A stretch of DNA of 32,512 nucleotides from Candidatus Eiseniibacteriota bacterium (GCA_005893295.1 VBOY01000070.1:1680-34191), one strand, 5' to 3'; shown: positions 1-8,326, counted from the first letter of the stretch. Notes: a model not told the origin generated them from the sequence alone. Made by a program: numbers and translations.

Positions 1-44
1 GACCCGCACGTCCTCGGAAACCCATCGTCGATCCGATCCACCTC

Positions 45-1794
45 ATGATCGACCGACTTCTCTCCCTCGCTTCCACCGTTCAGTCCAACAAAGGCGCATA
101 CGCGGTGCTCGCGGGGTCCGGCGTTTCTCGAGCCGCTGGAATTCCCACCGGCTACGAGGTGATGCTCGACCTCATACGGCGTATTGCCCGCGCCGAGGGT
201 GCGCATTGCGAGCCCGACCCCGAGGCGTGGTTCCAAGCCACCTATGGCGTCAGCCCCGCCTATCCGACGCTTCTCGATGCGCTCGCTGCCTCGGACGTGG
301 AACGCCAACAGCTCCTCCGAGGCTATTTCGAGCCCACCGATGAGGAGCGCGGCAGGGGCATCAAGCTGCCGACGTACGCGCACCGCGCGATCGCGGGCCT
401 GATGGCCCAGGGATACGTCCGCGTCGTCGTCACGACCAATTTCGATCGGCTGTTCGAACAGGCGCTGGCCGAGCGAGGGATCACGCCCACGGTGGTGAGC
501 ACGCCTGATCAAGTCGAGGGGATCCAGCCTCTGCCGCACGTTCGCCAGCTGTTGATCAAGGTTCACGGGGACTATCTGGACACCCGAATGAAGAACACCC
601 CCGAGGAACTAGAGGGCTTCGACCCCAGGCTGGAGGCCTTGGTCCAACGCGTGTTCGAGGAGTTTGGCCTGGTCATCTGCGGGTGGTCGGCCGAGTACGA
701 CACCGCGTTGCGCCGGTCCCTCGAGCGTTGCTCGGCACGCTGGTTCGGCGTGTATTGGGCCACTCGCGGGAAAGCCACTCCTACCGTGTCGCGCCTCACG
801 GAGCAATGCCGTGCCCGCCTCATCACGATCAGGGACGCGGACAGCTTTTTCGTTCAGCTTCTCGACAAGGTCGTTGCCTTGGAGGAAGACGGCGCGGAGA
901 GCCCGCAGTCGGTCGAGGTCGACGTGGCCCGGATCAAGAAATACTTGAGCGACGAAAGGTATCGCATCGAGCTCGCGGATCTGGTCAGGGGAGAGGTCAA
1001 GCGCACGATCCTGGTCTTGAACGACGAACGAATCTCTCCCGATGGAGAGCTGCCGACACGGGAGAGTTTTCCGACCAAGATGGGCCAGTACGAACGCGCG
1101 GCACCTGCCTCATTGGCTGGACAGCATCGCGGCCATCGCGAGCCGGCCTCAGGGGCTCTGCCCCTGGCCCGACTACCCAGCGGTTCTCCTTTGTTACGCG
1201 GCGGGAATCGGCGCCGTCGCCGCGGAGCGATACGAGACGCTCGTGTCCCTCATGATCTCTCGTCCTTTCAAAGACGTGAGTGGGAAGGAACGTCCCGCGG
1301 CCTTGGTCGCCCATGCGGACACGATCCCCGGAACGTGGATGGAATTCGTGACGGAGACGCGAGCCACGCGCGACGAGAAGCGATTCAGCCTCCACCTGCA
1401 CAAGATTCTGCGATCACCGCTCGACGCCGTGGTTTCCGGCCCACGCGCCTACGATGCGGCCTTCGACCTCTTCGAGTGCCTCAACGCATTGATCTACTAC
1501 TCCCTCGCGAGCAACGGCTTTTCACCGCACCCGGTCTCCGACCCCCTCATGCCACTGGGCAGATTCGCGTGGCACGATGTCGACCGGGCGGCGCTGATCT
1601 CGCGTCTGGAACGCGAGATCGAGGAGCAGCGCGATGAATGGTGCCTGGTCCGATGCGGTCTCTTTCATGGGGATTACGCGAGGGCGATGCACGCCTTGGG
1701 GGAGCTGCGGAAGCAGGCCGAAGAACTGAACTCGGGGCGGCCCGGCGCCGCGGCCGGGCGCCATGGCCGCCTCACGTCGGGGAGGATCCCATGA
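45..1794 (+). CDS. SIR2-like domain protein (frameshifted)
   Basis: The N-terminal ~280 residues carry the marks of the SIR2-like family: a glycine-rich NAD-binding loop GSGVSRAAGIP (residues 24-34), TTNFD (130-134), KVHGD with the candidate catalytic His174, and GWSAEYD (213-219). The Cys4 zinc ribbon of sirtuin deacetylases is absent, so this resembles the SIR2_2 group found in NAD-depleting anti-phage effectors rather than CobB. The frame opened by ATG 45 loses sense after about residue 351. From 1099 the next frame continues with CGG CAC CTG and runs to a TGA at 1792-1794, giving a ~580-residue protein if two bases (one CG pair) are restored in the GCGCG tract at 1095-1100. The C-terminal ~300 residues match nothing I recognise. 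No clear Shine-Dalgarno precedes ATG 45. The stop overlaps the next start (ATGA). Defence function is inference; the fold assignment is firm. Confidence 0.8.
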
Positions 1795-2159
1795 GAGCTG
1801 CACGTACCATCGCTGCCATCGCATTCTTGATATCCCTTGAAGCACCCTGCGGCGGCATGGCCCTCGCTGCACCGTCCGAGGCTCACGAGGAGAGCGGTCG
1901 GACGCAACGGTTCACGGGAACCGTGAGGTCGGTCGGGACCAAGACGGTCGACCTCCTGACGGGAGTCGGGCACGCGCTGCGCGTCCGACACATCGAGCTG
2001 CCGCCCGGACTCAGGGTCAACGTCCGCGGCGTGGCGGCCATGGCTCCGGTCTTGACGCCGGGTTGCATCGTTCGCGTCGAGGTCAGACGCACGCGCGCCG
2101 GAATGGTCGCTTCGTCGATCGAGCTGCTTCAGGCTCCCACGAAGGAGGGAAGACCATGA
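1791..2159 (+). CDS. small exported OB-fold-like protein
   Basis: A 122-residue protein whose ATG overlaps the stop of the SIR2 gene (ATGA) and is preceded by GGAGGA 5 bases upstream. The first ~27 residues form a signal peptide: RAAR, a hydrophobic run (IAAIAFLISLEAP) and a likely cleavage after MALAAP. The mature part, from TGTVRSVGTKTVDLLTG through PGCIVRVEVRRT to VASSIELLQAP, is beta-rich. Its plan, a GTV opening and a closing phrase of the type 'G.IVRVEV...G.VASSIEL', recalls DUF5666-type OB-fold repeats, but this is a weak match by eye. It probably acts outside the cytoplasm, next to the di-heme protein whose start overlaps its stop (ATGA at 2156-2159). A longer reading from GTG 1638 exists but lies inside the SIR2 gene and lacks a signal peptide. 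Confidence 0.7.
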   Translation: MRAARTIAAIAFLISLEAPCGGMALAAPSEAHEESGRTQRFTGTVRSVGTKTVDLLTGVGHALRVRHIELPPGLRVNVRGVAAMAPVLTPGCIVRVEVRRTRAGMVASSIELLQAPTKEGRP

Positions 2160-3319
2160 GGGCGCCCGCCACCGCCTTGATCCTTCTCTCGGCGCTGAAT
2201 GCGCTCGGCGCCGCCGGCTCCTGTCCTCCCCCGCCGCAGCTCGGCGATCCGCTGCGCGGGCTCACGCCCGACGAGCTCGGTCGTTTCGCGAAGGGCCGTG
2301 AGGTGTTCGAACGGCGATTCACGCCCGAGACCGGCCTCGGCCCCCTGTTCAACGGCGACGCATGCGGCGAGTGTCACGAGAATCCGGTGGGGGGAGGAAC
2401 CGGCGATGAAGTCGAGACTCATGTCGCGATGATGCGCTCCGACGGCGTCTGCGATCCCCTCGCCGACCGGGGTGGGCCCGTCATCCAGCAACACGTGACT
2501 CCAGCGCTCCAGGCGGCCCTGGGCATCGACCGTGAGCCGGAACCCGCCGAGGCCACCGCGCGCGCGGCCCGAACCACGCCCGACGTGTTCGGCTTCGGTC
2601 TGCTCGATGCCGTGCCTGACAAGACCATCTTGGCCTTGGCCGATCCGGAGGATCGCAACCGAGACGGTATCTCGGGCCGGCCGAATCGCTTTCTGGACGG
2701 ACGGTTGGGGCGCTTCGGGCGCAAGGCGTTCGTGCCGACGTTGCGGGAGTTCAACCAGGGAGCCCTGGTGGTCGAGATGGGGATCACGAACCCGGCGGTT
2801 CCCACCGAGGAGTCGATCGGGGGGAAGTCGATACCCCACGGTGTCGATCCGGTTGCCGAGCCCGAGATCGATGAGCAAGAGATGAATGCGGTCGATGACT
2901 TCGTGCGTTTCTTGGCGCCGCCACCAGAGCTCCCTCTGGATCACGAAGGGGAACGCGGGCGTTTGATCTTTGGAACGATTGGCTGCACCTCCTGTCATGT
3001 GCCGGCGCTCAGAACCGGGAAGGCTGCCGAGCGCGCGTTGAGCTTCCAGACGGTCCAGGCGTACACGGATCTCCTCCTCCATGACATGGGGCCCGAACGC
3101 GCCGACATCTGTCTCGGTCTCGCCCGGCCGTCCGAGTTCCGCACCGAGCCTCTGATGGGCCTGAGGTTCGTGGACAAGTTCATGCACGACGGCAAGGCGC
3201 AGAGCGTCGACGAGGCGATCCATCTCCACGGCGGAGAGGGCGCGGCCTCGAGACGCCGCTTCGAGCGGCTTTCGCCGGAGAGGCGCGCGGCCTTGCTGCG
3301 CTTCCTCAAATCCTTGTAA
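2156..3319 (+). CDS. di-heme oxidoreductase, DHOR (putative peroxidase/thiol oxidoreductase) family
   Basis: A 387-residue exported c-type cytochrome. Two haem-binding motifs are visible, C70-G-E-C-H74 and C277-T-S-C-H281. Family landmarks are also present: DRNRDGISGRPNRF (167-179), FGRKAFVPTLREFN followed by EMGITNP, and near the C-terminus a HDGKAQSVDEAIHLHGGEG stretch, the usual HDGR..EEAI..HGGE signature. These fit the DHOR family (PF06537), periplasmic di-haem proteins of poorly defined substrate. The N-terminus (ALILLSALNALGAAGSC) is a signal peptide; Cys23 could be a lipidation site, though Ala at -3 is not ideal. GAAGGAGG lies ~7 bases before ATG 2156, which overlaps the previous stop. 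Alternative starts upstream lie inside the preceding gene. The stop (TAA) is followed at once by a 6-bp hairpin. Confidence 0.88.
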   Translation: MRAPATALILLSALNALGAAGSCPPPPQLGDPLRGLTPDELGRFAKGREVFERRFTPETGLGPLFNGDACGECHENPVGGGTGDEVETHVAMMRSDGVCDPLADRGGPVIQQHVTPALQAALGIDREPEPAEATARAARTTPDVFGFGLLDAVPDKTILALADPEDRNRDGISGRPNRFLDGRLGRFGRKAFVPTLREFNQGALVVEMGITNPAVPTEESIGGKSIPHGVDPVAEPEIDEQEMNAVDDFVRFLAPPPELPLDHEGERGRLIFGTIGCTSCHVPALRTGKAAERALSFQTVQAYTDLLLHDMGPERADICLGLARPSEFRTEPLMGLRFVDKFMHDGKAQSVDEAIHLHGGEGAASRRRFERLSPERRAALLRFLKSL

Positions 3320-3335
3320 GGGAACTGCGGTTCCC
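3320..3335 (+). other. perfect 6-bp stem-loop between the di-heme gene and the next start
   Basis: GGGAAC-TGCG-GTTCCC begins on the base after the TAA stop at 3317-3319 and ends just before the AGAAAGGG that serves as ribosome-binding site for ATG 3352. There is no T-tract, so it is not a classic terminator. It could modulate mRNA stability or translation of the downstream gene; that is inference. Confidence 0.4.
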
Positions 3336-3351
3336 AGAAAGGGTGGCGTCC

Positions 3352-3986
3352 ATGCCGATCTCGGGAGGCCGCACGAATCCGCTCGGCCCCATCGACAGAC
3401 GGGTCGCGCTCGCAGCAAGCCTGGTCGCGGTCGCGGCGCTCTGGCTGATGTCGCGCGCCCACTATTCTGCGCTGGCTCCCGCCGCGTTCACCCTCGACGA
3501 CGCCGTTCGAAGGATCGGCACGCTGCTGGTGGCGGCGCTCTTCATCGAGCGCGCGGTCGAGGTGATCCTGACGCCATGGCGGGCCAAGACCTCGGCGCTG
3601 CTCGAGCTCGCGCTCGACCAAGCGGACGAGGCAAGCCGCGCCGCGCACGAACGGGCGCTGGCCGAGTACCGAGCCACGAGCCAGCGCCTGGCGTTCTGGC
3701 TGGCGTCGGGCATGGGCACGCTGGTGGCCGTCGGCGGCCTCCGAGGCCTGGCGTGGCTGGTCGGAGAACCCACGGCGTCGACGGTCGCCGGCCTCCCCGC
3801 GCAACGGACCTTCTTCCGGCTGATCGACGTGCTGTTGACCGGAATGGTGATCGGTGGAGGGACATCCTCGAGCCGACCCGCTCTCCGGCCGCCCAGAGCC
3901 CACACTCCGGATCCGCCGCGCCCGCTTCGCCACCCCAACGGGGCACACCGCCTCTGCAAGGTCACGTCTACGATCCCGGGGCCTGA
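3352..3986 (+). CDS. multi-pass membrane protein of unknown function (frameshifted near its end)
   Basis: I do not recognise the family. Hydrophobic segments are visible at about residues 14-33 (VALAASLVAVAALWLM), 49-66 (IGTLLVAALFIERAVEVI), 113-135 (AFWLASGMGTLVAVGGLRGLAWL) and 155-170 (LIDVLLTGMVIGGG), with a charged helical stretch between the second and third (ELALDQADEASRAAHERAL). ATG 3352 is preferred because AGAAAGG lies ~9 bases upstream; GTG 3343 is in frame just before it. At about 3855-3862 (GGTGGAGGGACATCC) the frame appears to slip. The -1 frame reads DILEPTRSPAAQS and continues to a TGA at 3984-3986, one base before a plausible GTG start of the next gene. Without a slip the frame runs on into that gene, giving an apparent 394-residue fusion ending at 4536. 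A missing G in the GGG run explains the sequence most simply. Confidence 0.55.
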
Positions 3987-3987
3987 G

Positions 3988-4536
3988 GTGTCGGACCGTT
4001 TCAAGCCTCGCTCGCTTTGCCCCTGGGCCCCGGCGGACACTCCTGCCCTCGCCTTGGCGATCGCCAGGCGCGCCCTGCTCGACGTCGGCATCTGCGAGCG
4101 TCCTCCAGGGTCGAACCGCTCCGGGCGTATCGACGAGTACGTGAGGGCGGTCGGAGCCCCGCTTGGCTCGTTCTGGTGCGCGGCGGCCGTTTCCGCCTGG
4201 TTTCGCGAGGCGGGGGCCGCCACTCCTGCCGCCGCAGCCGCCTCGTGTGACGCCTGGATGACGTGGGGCGAGGAGATCGGGCATTGGAGCGCGATGCCGG
4301 AGATCGGAGCTGCGGTCGTCTATGGGGTCCCCGGTGATGCCTCCCACATCGGAGTGGTCGTGCGCACCACCCCGCTCCTGCTCTCCGTCGAGGGAAACAC
4401 GAGCCTGGAGGGCGGCTCACGGACCGGCGTCGCGGTCGATCTCAAGCGGGTGCGAATCGGGCGGGTGCTGGGATACGTGCGGCCGATTCGCGATGAGCGG
4501 CTGGTCGACCAATGGGGCGCGTATGACGAGCCCTGA
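3988..4536 (+). CDS. CHAP-like (NlpC/P60-type) hydrolase
   Basis: A 182-residue protein from GTG 3988, one base after the repaired stop of the membrane-protein gene. The core reads NRSGRIDEYVRAVG (43-56), then FWCAAAVSAWFREAG with candidate nucleophile Cys64, PEIGAAVVYG (105-113), GDASHIGVVV with candidate catalytic His120, and SVEGNTS with Glu135/Asn137. This Cys-His-polar layout is that of the CHAP/TIGR02594-like papain-fold hydrolases that cleave peptidoglycan peptides or amide bonds. No signal peptide or membrane segment is visible, so unless exported by another route it stays in the cytoplasm, which is odd for a wall hydrolase. Its end overlaps the patatin start by 14 bases. No strong ribosome-binding site is seen; translation may be coupled to the gene before it. 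Confidence 0.65.
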   Translation: MSDRFKPRSLCPWAPADTPALALAIARRALLDVGICERPPGSNRSGRIDEYVRAVGAPLGSFWCAAAVSAWFREAGAATPAAAAASCDAWMTWGEEIGHWSAMPEIGAAVVYGVPGDASHIGVVVRTTPLLLSVEGNTSLEGGSRTGVAVDLKRVRIGRVLGYVRPIRDERLVDQWGAYDEP

Positions 4537-6508
4537 GCTTGGTCATGCGCCGTCGAGCTTCTTAAAGCCGCGCGACGAGTGTGACCTGGTGATGAAAGGC
4601 GGGCTCACGAGCGCGATCGCGTACCCTCCGGCGGTCCTGGAGCTCGCGACCCGTTACCGGTTCCGGAACATCGGCGGTGCCTCGGCTGGAGCGATCGCCG
4701 CCGCGCTGGTGGCGGCCGCCGAGTACGCCCGTGCGAACGGCGGGTTCGAGCGGCTGCGCGAGCTGAACGAGTACCTGGCCGATCCAGGCAATGTTCTCCG
4801 GCTGTTCCAGCCCTCTGGCGACACGCGGCCGGCGTTCGCCGCTCTGCTGGCGCTGATGGAAGGGCCCCGGCCTCCGATCGTCGAGCCCAGGGGAACATCC
4901 TCCAGCGATTCCGAGCAGCGCGGTCCCTCCGCGGCGGGCCGGCTGGTGACCTGGCTTCATCGAGGATGCCGAGTCGCGACCGCCTACGGGCGGCACGACC
5001 TGCTGGTCACGGGAGGCCTGACACTGCTCATCGGCTGCGGCGGTTTCCTGGTGGCGCGCCTGGCAGCCCTGGGAGCCGGCGCGCGGGAATCCGCCGCCTT
5101 GCTCTGGGGCGTCGGATCCGCCCTGGGGCTCGGCATCCTGGGGTACGTGATCGTCGCGTCCGTGCGGCTGCTGGCGCTCCTCTTCCGTGGCGTGCCGCGC
5201 CACTCGTTCGGAATCTGCACCGGGCTCACGCAGGGGAGACCCGAGGCTCCCGCGCTGACCGAATGGCTCGCGGACGAGATCGACCGCGTCGCCGGGCTCG
5301 AGCCGGGTCACCGGCCGCTCACGATCGGGGACCTCGCCGACCGCGGGATTCGGCTGCAGATGGTCACCACCAACCTGAGCCTCGCGCAGCCTCACCTCCT
5401 GCCGTTCGAGACCCGGTTGATCTTCTCCAGACGCGAAATCGGCCGGCTCTTCCCGCCGCGGATCGTTCAGCACCTGTGGGACAAGGGGGAGCCTGCGGAA
5501 TTCTCGTCGGGAACGGAGCCCAAGGACTGCTGCTTCCTGCCGCCGGCCCGGGACCTGCCCGCCGTCTTCTGCGCGCGCCTGAGCCTGAGCTTCCCGGTGC
5601 TGATCAGCGCGGTGCCGCTGTGGACCCGGGGGTCGAAGCTTTCGAGCCATGGCGGCGCGCCGCCGCAAGATCGCCATGGCCTGCAGCGGAACTGGTTCAG
5701 CGATGGCGGCATCTCGAGCAACTTCCCACTGCACTTCTTCGATCGCTGGCTGCCGACCCGGCCCGGCTTTGGAATCGACCTCACCGAGATGCCCGACCAC
5801 GCGTTCCGCCTGCGCGCAGGCCAGCGCGGGACCGACGCGGAGCCGCCGACGCGCGGGCGAGTGCTGAGCGAGCGATACATTTCCGCGGTCGATGCCTCCG
5901 ATGAGCCGGAGCCCTCTCAGGTCGAGGACGTGGTGCTGCTTCGCGCCAACCAGACGATGTACCCGGAGTGGTCGGAGATCGATGGCCTCCTCGACTTCCT
6001 GAGCGCGATCTGGGAGACGTCCCACTCCTCCCACGAAAACATGCTCATGCAGTTGCCGGGCTTCAGGGACCGGGTGGTACGAGTCCGGTTCGCCACCGGC
6101 GAAGGGGGTCTCAACCTCTCGATGTCGCACGCCGCCGTGGCCAGCATCCGCGACAAAGGCGAACGCGCCGGGAAGAAGCTGGCCCAGGAGTTCTCCTTCG
6201 ATGATCACCGCTGGGTACGCTTTCGCGTTCTGATGGCGGAGCTCGAGCGCCACCTGGTCCAGCTCGCCTCCGCGTATCGCGAGGCGAGGTACGACCGCCT
6301 GATCGCGTGCGCGTGCGCGCGACCTTACGATCGGCCCGAAGCGTGGCGCGAGGAGGCCGAGCGTCGGATGACGGAGCTGATCGACCTGGTGAGGGCCTGG
6401 GAGCGCGAGGGCCCCGGGCTCGAGGCGCGCGGCGGCGATGGCGTGGCCTTCTTCGCGCAAGAGGAACCGCGGCCGCGCCCCACTCTCAGGATCGTCCCCA
6501 GGGTCTAG
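4523..6508 (+). CDS. patatin-like phospholipase with internal membrane segments
   Basis: A 661-residue protein. The patatin catalytic set is present: oxyanion-hole glycine loop KGGLTSAIAYP (25-35), nucleophile elbow G-A-S54-A-G, and SDGGISSNFP with the catalytic Asp394. Between them, at about 160-180 and 190-222, lie two hydrophobic segments (LTLLIGCGGFLVARL; LGLGILGYVIVASVRLLALLF), likely a membrane hairpin inserted in the domain. The C-terminal ~180 residues are charged and helical. Patatins are Ser/Asp lipid acyl hydrolases; this one would act at the membrane. ATG 4523 (MTSPELGHAP) is chosen because it overlaps the CHAP gene end by 14 bases and because the sequence upstream of it in this frame is a shadow of that gene. 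Patatin phospholipases also occur as membrane-damaging effectors in anti-phage systems, but no nucleotide-signalling partner is seen here. Confidence 0.85.
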   Translation: MTSPELGHAPSSFLKPRDECDLVMKGGLTSAIAYPPAVLELATRYRFRNIGGASAGAIAAALVAAAEYARANGGFERLRELNEYLADPGNVLRLFQPSGDTRPAFAALLALMEGPRPPIVEPRGTSSSDSEQRGPSAAGRLVTWLHRGCRVATAYGRHDLLVTGGLTLLIGCGGFLVARLAALGAGARESAALLWGVGSALGLGILGYVIVASVRLLALLFRGVPRHSFGICTGLTQGRPEAPALTEWLADEIDRVAGLEPGHRPLTIGDLADRGIRLQMVTTNLSLAQPHLLPFETRLIFSRREIGRLFPPRIVQHLWDKGEPAEFSSGTEPKDCCFLPPARDLPAVFCARLSLSFPVLISAVPLWTRGSKLSSHGGAPPQDRHGLQRNWFSDGGISSNFPLHFFDRWLPTRPGFGIDLTEMPDHAFRLRAGQRGTDAEPPTRGRVLSERYISAVDASDEPEPSQVEDVVLLRANQTMYPEWSEIDGLLDFLSAIWETSHSSHENMLMQLPGFRDRVVRVRFATGEGGLNLSMSHAAVASIRDKGERAGKKLAQEFSFDDHRWVRFRVLMAELERHLVQLASAYREARYDRLIACACARPYDRPEAWREEAERRMTELIDLVRAWEREGPGLEARGGDGVAFFAQEEPRPRPTLRIVPRV

Positions 6509-6608
6509 CTCCGCCCGCGGTCTTGGCACTGGAGGGTCTTCCTCGTAGCGTTATCCTGAGGGCCATGGGACTCCTCACGCGCGGCAAGGAACCGAGCGGA
6601 CTCGAAGC

Positions 6609-8309
6609 ATGACGTCGCGGGCCTCGGGGCGAGACGCCTCCGCCCGGCTCGCGCGGACGGCATTCCTCGCCGTCTCGGGCGTGGCGATCGCCATCGGCCT
6701 GTATCAGGCGACTCGGCTCTTCTGGACCAGCGACGACGCCTACATCTCGTTCCGCTACGCCGCGAACTTGAACCACGGGTTGGGCCTGGTCTACAACGCC
6801 GGCGAGCGGGTCGAAGGCTACTCGAACTTTCTGTGGACGCTGTGGTGCGCGCTGGGGCTCCGCCTCGGGGTGGCGCCCGAGCGATGGGCCGGTCTCTCGG
6901 GGATTGCATGCTACGGCGGCACTCTCGCGCTGCTCGCCGCCCTCGCCTGGGCGCGGCGCGGCGCGCGCGCGTGGCCGCTGCCGATCGCGGCGGTGCTGGG
7001 GGCCGCGCATCGCGACTGGAGCGTCTACGCCACCTCGGGCCTCGAGACCTCGCTGGTCGCGCTGCTCGCCACGGCGGGCTACGCGCTGCTGGTCGCCCCG
7101 GCGAAGCCGCGCGTCTTCGGGGCCGGCCTGGTATTCGCACTCGCGGCGCTCACTCGCCTGGACGCGGTGATCTTCGCCGTGGTGGCACTCGGCTTCCTGC
7201 TCTGGACCGAGCGCGGGAGCCCGCGCACGATCCTGGCCTACGTCGCGCCGCTCGCCGCGATCGGCGCTCCCTACGCGGTGTGGAAGCTGTCCTACTACGG
7301 GGATCTTCTCCCCAACACCTTCTACGCCAAATCGGCCTCCCTGAGCTGGTGGTCGCAGGGACTGGTCTACGCGGTCCTCTACTTCCGGAAGTACTGGGCG
7401 CTGCTGCTCGCCGCTCCGCTTGCCCTGGTGGCGCGCGCACCGCACGGCGAGCCGCCGGCCCGCGCGGGCGCGTCGTCGGGGCGGGCCGCGGCACTCGCCG
7501 CCTGCTGCGCCGTGGCCTACACGGCCTACGTGGCCCGGGTGGGTGGCGACTTCATGTACGCACGCTTCTTGATTCCGGCGACCCCGTTCTTCCTCGTCCT
7601 GCTCGAATGGTCGATCGCGCGGCTGCCGAGCGCGTGGATGCGCGCCGGAGCGGCGGCCTGCTGCCTGGCCGGCCTGCTCGCCACGCCGTCCCCGGTCTCG
7701 GGCACCCATTGGGTGAGCGGCGTGGCCGACGAGCGCGCGGTCTACCGGGGCTTGAACCGCGAGCGCACCGTCGCGATCGGCCACGAGCTGGCCCGCATGT
7801 TCGAGGGGGTTCCGGTGCGGGTCGCGTTCCGCGGCGCGCAGGCGATCCTCGCCTACGAGTCGCGCGCCGCGGTCGCCATCGAGGCCACCACCGGCCTCAC
7901 CGATTCGCTGGTGGCGCACCAGAGGCTCACGGAGCGGGGCCGCGTCGGCCACGAGAAGAAGGCGCCCTACCTGTACCTGATCGAGCGGCGGCACGTGCAC
8001 CTGCTGATCGACAACTCGCCCGGCCTCAGGGACACGCTGGGCGCCTTCGTTCCGGCGGTGTTCGTCCACTTGGGCGGTCTCGACGGCTGGGTGCTGTGGT
8101 GGGATCCACCGGTGATGGAAGCCCTCGCGCGGCGCGGAGCCCGGTTCTCCGACTTCCCCGCCTACTTGGACGGGTACAGCGAGCGCATGCCTGCGATGGA
8201 CGATGCGCGCGTGCGCGCCGATTACGTTCGCTTTCGGCGCTTCTACTTCGACCACGTGAGCGATCCCGAGCGCGAACGACCGTTTCTCGCCCGCCTCGGG
8301 CGCGGGTAG
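6609..8309 (+). CDS. GT-C fold membrane glycosyltransferase, AftB-like
   Basis: A 566-residue protein with many hydrophobic segments in its first ~360 residues and a soluble C-terminal part. The first extracytoplasmic loop reads TSDDAYISFRYAANL (40-54) followed by GLVYNAGERVEGYSNFLW (59-76). This DDA.IS.RYA...G.GLV.N.GERVEGY.NFLW pattern is the signature of AftB-like arabinofuranosyltransferase relatives, which use a polyprenyl-phosphate sugar donor; Asp42/Asp43 are the expected catalytic or metal-binding acids. Its true donor and acceptor are unknown outside Actinobacteria. It lies 100 bases after the patatin gene and ends 17 bases before the convergent rdgB stop. No strong Shine-Dalgarno is seen before ATG 6609. 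The gene is probably separate in function from the SIR2-patatin block, but could be co-transcribed. Confidence 0.82.
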   Translation: MTSRASGRDASARLARTAFLAVSGVAIAIGLYQATRLFWTSDDAYISFRYAANLNHGLGLVYNAGERVEGYSNFLWTLWCALGLRLGVAPERWAGLSGIACYGGTLALLAALAWARRGARAWPLPIAAVLGAAHRDWSVYATSGLETSLVALLATAGYALLVAPAKPRVFGAGLVFALAALTRLDAVIFAVVALGFLLWTERGSPRTILAYVAPLAAIGAPYAVWKLSYYGDLLPNTFYAKSASLSWWSQGLVYAVLYFRKYWALLLAAPLALVARAPHGEPPARAGASSGRAAALAACCAVAYTAYVARVGGDFMYARFLIPATPFFLVLLEWSIARLPSAWMRAGAAACCLAGLLATPSPVSGTHWVSGVADERAVYRGLNRERTVAIGHELARMFEGVPVRVAFRGAQAILAYESRAAVAIEATTGLTDSLVAHQRLTERGRVGHEKKAPYLYLIERRHVHLLIDNSPGLRDTLGAFVPAVFVHLGGLDGWVLWWDPPVMEALARRGARFSDFPAYLDGYSERMPAMDDARVRADYVRFRRFYFDHVSDPERERPFLARLGRG

Positions 8310-8326
8310 TCGGACGGCGGGCCTCG

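Noticed and set aside
45-900. SIR2 protein as a CobB-type protein deacetylase
   Set aside because: No paired CxxC zinc-ribbon cysteines, and the motif spacing is that of the SIR2-like NADase group.
3320-3335. Hairpin as a rho-independent terminator
   Set aside because: Six-bp stem followed by AGAAAGGG, not a T-run, and the operon seems to continue.
2129-3418. 429-codon - strand frame opposite the di-haem gene
   Set aside because: The + strand encodes two haem motifs and DHOR landmarks; the antisense reading has neither a ribosome-binding site nor a domain.
4562-6529. 655-codon open frame on the - strand opposite the patatin gene
   Set aside because: High GC keeps antisense frames open; the sequence is low-complexity Arg/Gly/Pro without any domain, while the + strand carries a full patatin.
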